Origin: Psychrobacter immobilis
GTDB taxonomy: Bacteria; Pseudomonadota; Gammaproteobacteria; Pseudomonadales; Moraxellaceae
Direction: 5' to 3'
Assembly: GCF_904846185.1 (NCBI RefSeq)
Contig: NZ_CAJGZQ010000022.1
Location: 1 to 60,176, forward strand
Length of the DNA stretch: 60,176 nt
A program made the position numbers and the translations under genes. Below, in pieces: positions 55,669 through 60,176 of the stretch (position 1 is the stretch's first letter; the number at the start of each line of letters is the position of its first letter). The notes beneath the pieces are model-generated. The model worked only from the letters and a program-made list of their open reading frames with translations, did no database searches and had not been told where the DNA came from.

Positions 55669-56811
55669 TTAAACGTTATCTCCAACCTGACCATTCAAAG
55701 TGATCAGCCAAATCTCTGAGCGCGAACCCAAGCGAAATGGAATGCCCCAAAAGCCGTAACCAGATGACACCACAAAGTGTCCTTTGCCAATGGCTTCATA
55801 GCCATAACCCAAGCGGTTGATGGCACTGACAATAAAGTTGGCGGGGAATATTTGACCGTTATGGGTATGCCCTGAGAGCTGTAAATCAATCGGCATTTGG
55901 CTGTGCTCAGCAATATCACTTGGTCTATGATCTAGCAGTATCACTGGCTGTGTAGTATCAACTTGAGCCAGTAGATCGGTTGTGGCTACCCGCTGTCTTT
56001 TATGGTTATCAAAACGCCCTATCAGCCAGACTGGTTGACCTTCATGCTCGATGCGGATTACTTCATCATTTAACAACTGCACGCCAGCAGCACGCAACGC
56101 TTGGACAATCGGCTGCTCATGCCCGTATAAATCATGATTGCCCAATGTCGCATAAACACCATACGGCAAGCTTTTGCATAACTCCGCAAAGTTTTTCGCC
56201 ATATTATAATCAGTAAATGCTTGCGTATTATCATCCATGATATCGCCCGGCATTAGCAATATATCGGCTGTATTTTTTACCATAAGATGATGCAGTCTAT
56301 CTATTGCACCACTGCCAAACAGTCTCCCGATATGCAAATCGCTAGCGACCACAATACGTAAAGGCTTAGCCAAAGGTTTATCAATATTAACAGATAACTC
56401 ACGTACCACAGGCGCATAAGCACTGTATAGGGCATAGAAAAACAACCCGATAAATATTGCCAATGCCAATATGCGCAACCCAAAATCGACAGTAGCCGGT
56501 GTAGCGAGCGCATCACCAGTTAGCGATGTGATTAACCAATAGCCACCATAAAATAGGCTGGTAACTAAAGCCGTCAATAGCATGAAATGCATAACTAACA
56601 TCCAACCACTGATCCAGCGATAGCTATTTTTAAATGCTCTATTGACACTGAGTAGAAGCAAACCGTTGGTAATAACGAATACAATAACCCATACCGAAGT
56701 TTGCAAACATGCTGTCTGCCAAGGCTGTAACCACCATTGCACGCTTAGAGCTGCACCGACACTAAACAGCTGCAATAGCACAAAGATAGTGATAAAAAAC
56801 ATATAACGCAT
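55669..56811 (-). CDS. Metallophosphoesterase, YaeI-like, paralogue 1
   Basis: 380 aa: four N-terminal membrane helices (about 1-140) then a calcineurin-like phosphoesterase domain with SDLHIGR, GDIMDD, LGNHDLYG, LLDHRP and LSGHTHNGQIFP, i.e. all five metal-binding blocks. YaeI-type enzymes hydrolyse phosphodiesters, perhaps lipid-linked, at the membrane. AAGGA precedes the ATG. The next gene (56968) is a paralogue with the same layout. Confidence 0.92.
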   Translation of the reverse strand: MRYMFFITIFVLLQLFSVGAALSVQWWLQPWQTACLQTSVWVIVFVITNGLLLLSVNRAFKNSYRWISGWMLVMHFMLLTALVTSLFYGGYWLITSLTGDALATPATVDFGLRILALAIFIGLFFYALYSAYAPVVRELSVNIDKPLAKPLRIVVASDLHIGRLFGSGAIDRLHHLMVKNTADILLMPGDIMDDNTQAFTDYNMAKNFAELCKSLPYGVYATLGNHDLYGHEQPIVQALRAAGVQLLNDEVIRIEHEGQPVWLIGRFDNHKRQRVATTDLLAQVDTTQPVILLDHRPSDIAEHSQMPIDLQLSGHTHNGQIFPANFIVSAINRLGYGYEAIGKGHFVVSSGYGFWGIPFRLGSRSEIWLITLNGQVGDNV

Positions 56812-56897
56812 GAAGAATCCTTGAGTATGATGGCGTCAATGCAGTATATTTTCAGCTGACAAGACAAGCAAAGTAGCTATTAGCCAGCCTAACAGCA

Positions 56898-56938
56898 AAT
56901 AAAAGCCTCTACCATTTAGATATAGTAGAGGCTTTATC
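56898..56938 (-). terminator. Terminator between the two metallophosphoesterase genes
   Basis: AAAGCCTCTAC (56902-56912)/GTAGAGGCTTT (56925-56935); on the minus strand the stem is followed by a T-rich run. It separates the transcript of the 56968 gene from the 55669 gene. Confidence 0.85.
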
Positions 56939-56967
56939 ATAAGGATAATATTATTTATTTAAATGAC

Positions 56968-58041
56968 TCATACACCAGACTGCAACGTAATTATCCAAAT
57001 CTCAGAACGCGTTCCCAGTCTAAACGGTACGGGACCGATACCATAACCAGAGGTCACCAAAAACTGCGTATCGGCTATTTTTTTACTGCCATAGTTTAAC
57101 GGTGTCAACCAATCCACCAATAGCGTTAGTGGAAATATCTGCCCGCCATGGGTATGTCCAGACAGATGCAAATCGACTGGCAGGGCGCTGACCTCATCCA
57201 TCGCGCTAGGACGATGTTCCAAAAATATCACTGGTTTATCTGTGTCTACTTGTGTCAATAATTCCTCGGCTGATAGTCTGGTACGATCGATATCATCTGA
57301 GCGCCCCACCAGCCACACTGAGTCATTTAATAGCACACTTTCATTATCAAGTGCTTTGATGCCCGCCTCTTCCACCGCCTGTGTGATCTGCTTGTCATAA
57401 CCGAAATAATCGTGATTGCCTAAAGTCGCATAGACGCCAAGCGGTGCCTTTAGCTTTGATAACTGCTCATGCATATTCGTATTATCGTAAGCAATGGTAT
57501 TGTCATTCATAATGTCACCAGCGATAACCACGACATCGGGATGTTGCGCATCGATGAGACTCACCATTTTCTTTATCTGTCGATTGCCAAACCATCTACC
57601 CAGATGCGTATCAGAGACAAGCGCAATATCCATTGGTTTAGCCAGCGGTTTATCACTCGTAACAGTTAAACGATGTACGACGGGTGAATAAGCATTAAAT
57701 ATCGCTAAGCTAACAATGGCGATATAAACTGTAATGGCAAAGGTTCGCAAGAGTATTAGACGAGGTTTTCTCTTAAAGAACTTATAGACAATGAGCGCAA
57801 CTACAGAAGTTATCAAACCGGCATAAAACATAAAACCTTGCAAAATACTAATGACCAGATAGACGTGAAAGCGCTCACCCCAAAACTCAGTCAAGCCATA
57901 AATGAGAGCACTATTATTAATAATAAAGACAACAGCTATCAGCACAGCTTTTGCAGCAGTCGTTTTTGGCTTTACAAACCAGCAGAGAAGCACGCTGGTC
58001 ATAACAGCTAGCAACTGAGTGAAAACGATGAAGAACCACAT
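56968..58041 (-). CDS. Metallophosphoesterase, YaeI-like, paralogue 2
   Basis: 357 aa from ATG 58041 (a TTG at 58047 is an alternative; neither has a strong site). Same plan as paralogue 1: membrane helices (about 1-130) then SDTHLGRWF, GDIMNDNT, LGNHDYFGYD, FLEHRPS and LSGHTHGGQIFP. A tandem duplication followed by divergence best explains the pair. It is closed by the terminator at 56898. Confidence 0.92.
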   Translation of the reverse strand: MWFFIVFTQLLAVMTSVLLCWFVKPKTTAAKAVLIAVVFIINNSALIYGLTEFWGERFHVYLVISILQGFMFYAGLITSVVALIVYKFFKRKPRLILLRTFAITVYIAIVSLAIFNAYSPVVHRLTVTSDKPLAKPMDIALVSDTHLGRWFGNRQIKKMVSLIDAQHPDVVVIAGDIMNDNTIAYDNTNMHEQLSKLKAPLGVYATLGNHDYFGYDKQITQAVEEAGIKALDNESVLLNDSVWLVGRSDDIDRTRLSAEELLTQVDTDKPVIFLEHRPSAMDEVSALPVDLHLSGHTHGGQIFPLTLLVDWLTPLNYGSKKIADTQFLVTSGYGIGPVPFRLGTRSEIWIITLQSGV

Positions 58042-58170
58042 AATCAAGTCTGCTTAGATAAAGATAACGCTATCTTACGTGAAAAATTTGATGCTCTGGA
58101 TATAGCCTCATTTTTTCCACGAAAACTTCATATGCTTTACGCCCAAGGTGCTGTTGCCACAAAACGTACT

Positions 58171-58632
58171 TTAACGTTTATCTGGTGCTATTTTACAGAT
58201 GCCATTGTCACAAGCTTGCATCATCGCTTTGCCATAGACCAACTTGGTCACCCAATTCGGGATTCTATAACGATTGCGCGCGACATACGGATAAGCGAGG
58301 TCGCCAAGTTGTTTGACTACTGGCAAAAACAACAACGGTGACCATTTAACGCCACCCGTTCTGTAGAGCAGCCGCACGGCATCCATGTGCGTATACCAAT
58401 TGCCGTAGCTGTCTTGCATACACATATAAGTCATCGCATCCTTACGGCTAAATCCTGCGGCGGCCAAATCATCAAGCCCCTTTTCCACAGGAACTAAGCG
58501 TATCTTCTTGGGCTTACGCATTTGCATATTGTGTGCCTCGGTGCTGCATATCACACACGCATCATCGTAGTACATGGTTATAGATAAATTTGCTTGCTCT
58601 CTATAGCTGTTGATATGATTTTGAATAATCAT
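58171..58632 (-). CDS. DCC-family (DUF393) thiol-disulfide-like protein
   Basis: 153 aa from ATG 58632, which has AAGGAG 7 nt upstream; the longer frame to 58680 overlaps the desaturase end and is not used. MYYDDACVICSTEAHNM holds the CxxC (DxxCxxC) motif of the DCC family, whose members have a thioredoxin-like fold; the redox partner is unknown. It lies 25 bp downstream of the desaturase gene, so they are likely co-transcribed. Confidence 0.88.
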   Translation of the reverse strand: MIIQNHINSYREQANLSITMYYDDACVICSTEAHNMQMRKPKKIRLVPVEKGLDDLAAAGFSRKDAMTYMCMQDSYGNWYTHMDAVRLLYRTGGVKWSPLLFLPVVKQLGDLAYPYVARNRYRIPNWVTKLVYGKAMMQACDNGICKIAPDKR

Positions 58633-58657
58633 CTTACGACTCCTTTCTGAGTGATAA

Positions 58658-59509
58658 CTAAATATCAAGGTGGCTGGCATTGGATTTTTGAGTCACGCTA
58701 GATTTTTGGTGCTGATTGGCTGCGGCTAAAAAGGGAATGACTGGCTGCTGCGTCCATTGCGGTGCGGCAACATCTAAGCGCTTCGCCAGTGTTGGTAAAT
58801 GATTAGTCGGGACAGCTGGAAACAGATGGTGCTCGATGTGATACAGCAAGTTAAAAGTCAACAGATTAATCAATGGATGGCGCTCACTACGGGCATATAC
58901 CACATCATCACAACCATGATGGACGCTCCATACGGCAAAAAACCCAACCATCGTATTGGCCAATATCATTACCAATACGTGATACATCAATACTGGATGC
59001 ATCGTGATAAAAGCGCTGGCAATCACTGCGAAAATAAGCAGCATATCAAAGGCAACGAGAATACGGTTGCTACGACTACCATGCGTCAAGCCAAACCACT
59101 GAATCGCAATCGAGAAAAGTCCGCCGCCCAATATCGCCTGATACCAAGGCAGACGAGCCCAATTACCCTCGACATCGCTGTCTCCAAGTGGATCTCTATG
59201 ATGATTGAGATGTGTGTGCCGAATAGCATGCGTGCTACAGAGCATCGTGATACTGAGAAAAAATAGCATGGCTTCAGTGGCAAGCTTCCCTACTCCCAAC
59301 GTTCGATGATAACAATCATGGGCTTGTCTCAGTGCGGCAGTAAAAAAGAAAAAAGTCGCCACAAGTGCAAGTAACCACCACCCTTGCCACGCGCTCCACC
59401 ATGACAATAATAAAAAAGGTAAAGATAAGAAAATATTATAAACAGTCTCGCCAAGACTAAGCTGTCGCAAATCTTGCCATTCAATATTGGCTAACGAAGG
59501 ATGACGCAT
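58658..59509 (-). CDS. Membrane fatty acid desaturase
   Basis: 283 aa, four helices (about 25-65 and 155-200 in pairs) and the three histidine boxes of integral membrane desaturases: HDCYH (about 64-68), HTHLNHH (about 99-105) and HIEHH (about 230). It introduces a double bond into acyl lipids using di-iron and oxygen; regiospecificity is not predictable. AAGGAG precedes the ATG. With the DCC gene it forms a unit that may help adjust membrane fluidity in the cold. Confidence 0.93.
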   Translation of the reverse strand: MRHPSLANIEWQDLRQLSLGETVYNIFLSLPFLLLSWWSAWQGWWLLALVATFFFFTAALRQAHDCYHRTLGVGKLATEAMLFFLSITMLCSTHAIRHTHLNHHRDPLGDSDVEGNWARLPWYQAILGGGLFSIAIQWFGLTHGSRSNRILVAFDMLLIFAVIASAFITMHPVLMYHVLVMILANTMVGFFAVWSVHHGCDDVVYARSERHPLINLLTFNLLYHIEHHLFPAVPTNHLPTLAKRLDVAAPQWTQQPVIPFLAAANQHQKSSVTQKSNASHLDI

Positions 59510-59570
59510 GATGTTCTCCTTACTTAGTGATAAGCAGTAGCTATCTTGCTGGCGCGACCACTTAATTTAA

Positions 59571-59710
59571 TCGGCTATTTTAATTTACTTTATTTCTGTC
59601 AATAGTGAAATTACTAGATAAATTTTATTTATGTTTAGGTTCGGCTATTTTAATTTACTTTATTTCTGTCAATAGTGAAATTACTAGATAAATTTTATTT
59701 ATGTTTAGGT
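59571..59710. repeat. Perfect tandem duplication, two 70-bp units
   Basis: 59571-59640 and 59641-59710 are identical at every base as far as I can read. The second unit contains the last codons and the stop of the truncated gene at 59695; the first repeats them. A recent, precise duplication. Confidence 0.95.
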
Positions 59711-60050
59711 AGTGCTATTAAACCTGTGATGATAGCGCTGACACCGCCATTACAGCAAAATAAAATATCACTTGTCATAGAAGAATTTACAGAGCCATCC
59801 CCTATCATGAACCAAACTACGAATAAAAACGTGCTTATAAAACCTATTATAAATAAAGGAAAAACCTTCGCTACCGAATGAAAATATATTTCGAATTTAG
59901 AGACGATATAACCTGCCAATAACGCTGGTAGTAAACCTCCAAAAAAACCTGCTAGGATAAATGCTGGGGCTATCTTGACGAAGAGTAGTGAATCTCGTAG
60001 TGGAATGCCAATATCTATCGACATTCCTATCGCTATATATAAAAAGAGAA
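59695..60050 (-). pseudogene. Membrane protein gene, 5' end lost to an insertion sequence
   Basis: The minus-strand frame reads from the IS edge (60050) into a polytopic membrane protein with no stop until 59695. It has an in-frame ATG at 60024, but the codons before it (LFLYIAIG) are hydrophobic and look like continued protein, so the true start is upstream of the IS. Four helices are visible (about AFILAGFFGGLLPALLAGYIV; FPLFIIGFISTFLFVVWFM and others). No family recognised. Possibly still translated from 60024 (109 aa), but probably inactivated. Confidence 0.6.
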
Positions 60051-60176
60051 GGGGCTGTCCTAGATAACTAGTTCAAACCCTGTTTAACCCATTGTTTTAA
60101 TTGTAGTAATTGCGACTTTGGGTCACTGTGATTAAAACGCCACTCACATTCCTTTAAATAGAGGTGAAAATGCTCT
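60051..60176 (-). mobile_element. End of an IS1595-type insertion sequence
   Basis: The element starts abruptly at 60051 with GGGGCTGTCC, a typical IS1595-group inverted-repeat end, and continues past the window. It carries the C-terminal part of a transposase (next entry). The left flank is AAAAAGAGAA; an 8-bp target duplication would be expected at the far end, which is not visible. Confidence 0.75.
60068..60176 (-). CDS. IS1595-family transposase, C-terminal part
   Basis: The minus-strand frame ends in TAG at 60068-60070 and encodes EHFHLYLKECEWRFNHSD followed by a Lys/Gln/Leu-rich tail. The HLYLKECEWRFN run is characteristic of the end of ISXO2-like (IS1595) transposases. The start and the catalytic domain are outside the window. 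Confidence 0.75.
   Translation of the reverse strand, partial: EHFHLYLKECEWRFNHSDPKSQLLQLKQWVKQGLN

Noticed and set aside
58799..59266. 155-aa plus-strand reading frame
   Set aside because: Antisense to the desaturase; no coding features.

Overview
The window looks like chromosomal DNA from a Moraxellaceae gammaproteobacterium, most likely Psychrobacter. This is inferred from the 16S rRNA 5' part, the protein sequences as I remember related genomes, moderate GC with AT-rich spacers, a complete Na+-NQR operon and several lipase/desaturase-type genes. No database search was possible, so the genus is a judgement. Most of the window is ordinary core genome; accessory or unstable DNA lies at about 27.4-31.9 kb, 33.5 kb, 38.5-41.1 kb, 43.2 kb, 46.5-48.4 kb and 59.5-60.2 kb.

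Layout. 1-1336: 5' part of a 16S rRNA gene (minus strand) with two tandem promoters. 1.7-4.4 kb: thrS-infC, with a hairpin in the thrS leader that resembles a tRNA-Thr anticodon arm and an AUU start on infC, then a strong terminator; rpmI-rplT do not follow. 4.7-8.4 kb: a TelA-like gene and RNase R. 8.5-11.3 kb (minus): a small membrane-anchored protein, an MscS channel with a BON domain, and hisA. 12.4-21.2 kb: nqrABCDEF, an SDR oxidoreductase, apbE (flavin transferase) and nqrM, i.e. the sodium pump with its maturation factors. 21.6-27.2 kb: an MFS transporter and the conserved trio tesA-like lipoprotein / ABC ATPase / FtsX-type permease. 27.4-31.9 kb: AT-richer accessory stretch with a nuclease-like DUF6615-type gene, avtA and three unrecognised envelope proteins. 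32.1-38.2 kb: hisBH, a small GNAT-like gene, tRNA-Phe, a DUF4385 gene, gph and comM. 38.5-43.1 kb: a penicillin-acylase-family lipoprotein gene interrupted by a stop codon, behind a four-unit 16-bp repeat, then hemN behind a perfect FNR/Anr box. 43.4-46.3 kb: a phytase-like esterase gene and nfeD-qmcA. 46.5-48.4 kb: three tandem paralogous outer-membrane barrels. 48.7-53.7 kb: bioF, bioC, then grpE and dnaK with heat-shock-type promoters. 54.2-59.5 kb: an HSL-family lipase, two paralogous metallophosphoesterases, a DCC-family protein and a fatty acid desaturase. 59.5-60.2 kb: a perfect 70-bp tandem duplication, a membrane-protein gene cut by an insertion sequence, and the end of that IS1595-type element.

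The least ordinary signals are: two copies of a 170-179 bp MITE-like element with TA flanks; the acylase stop codon directly after the lipobox cysteine; the 16-bp repeats carrying TATAAT; the thrS leader hairpin; a recurring extended -10 motif (TGCTATACT) in front of many genes; the lone PD-(D/E)xK-like gene; and the truncated gene with its duplicated 3' end. I see no CRISPR array, prophage or complete named defence system. Several gene starts were moved from the longest reading frame to a site with a better ribosome binding site or family match; each entry says so.
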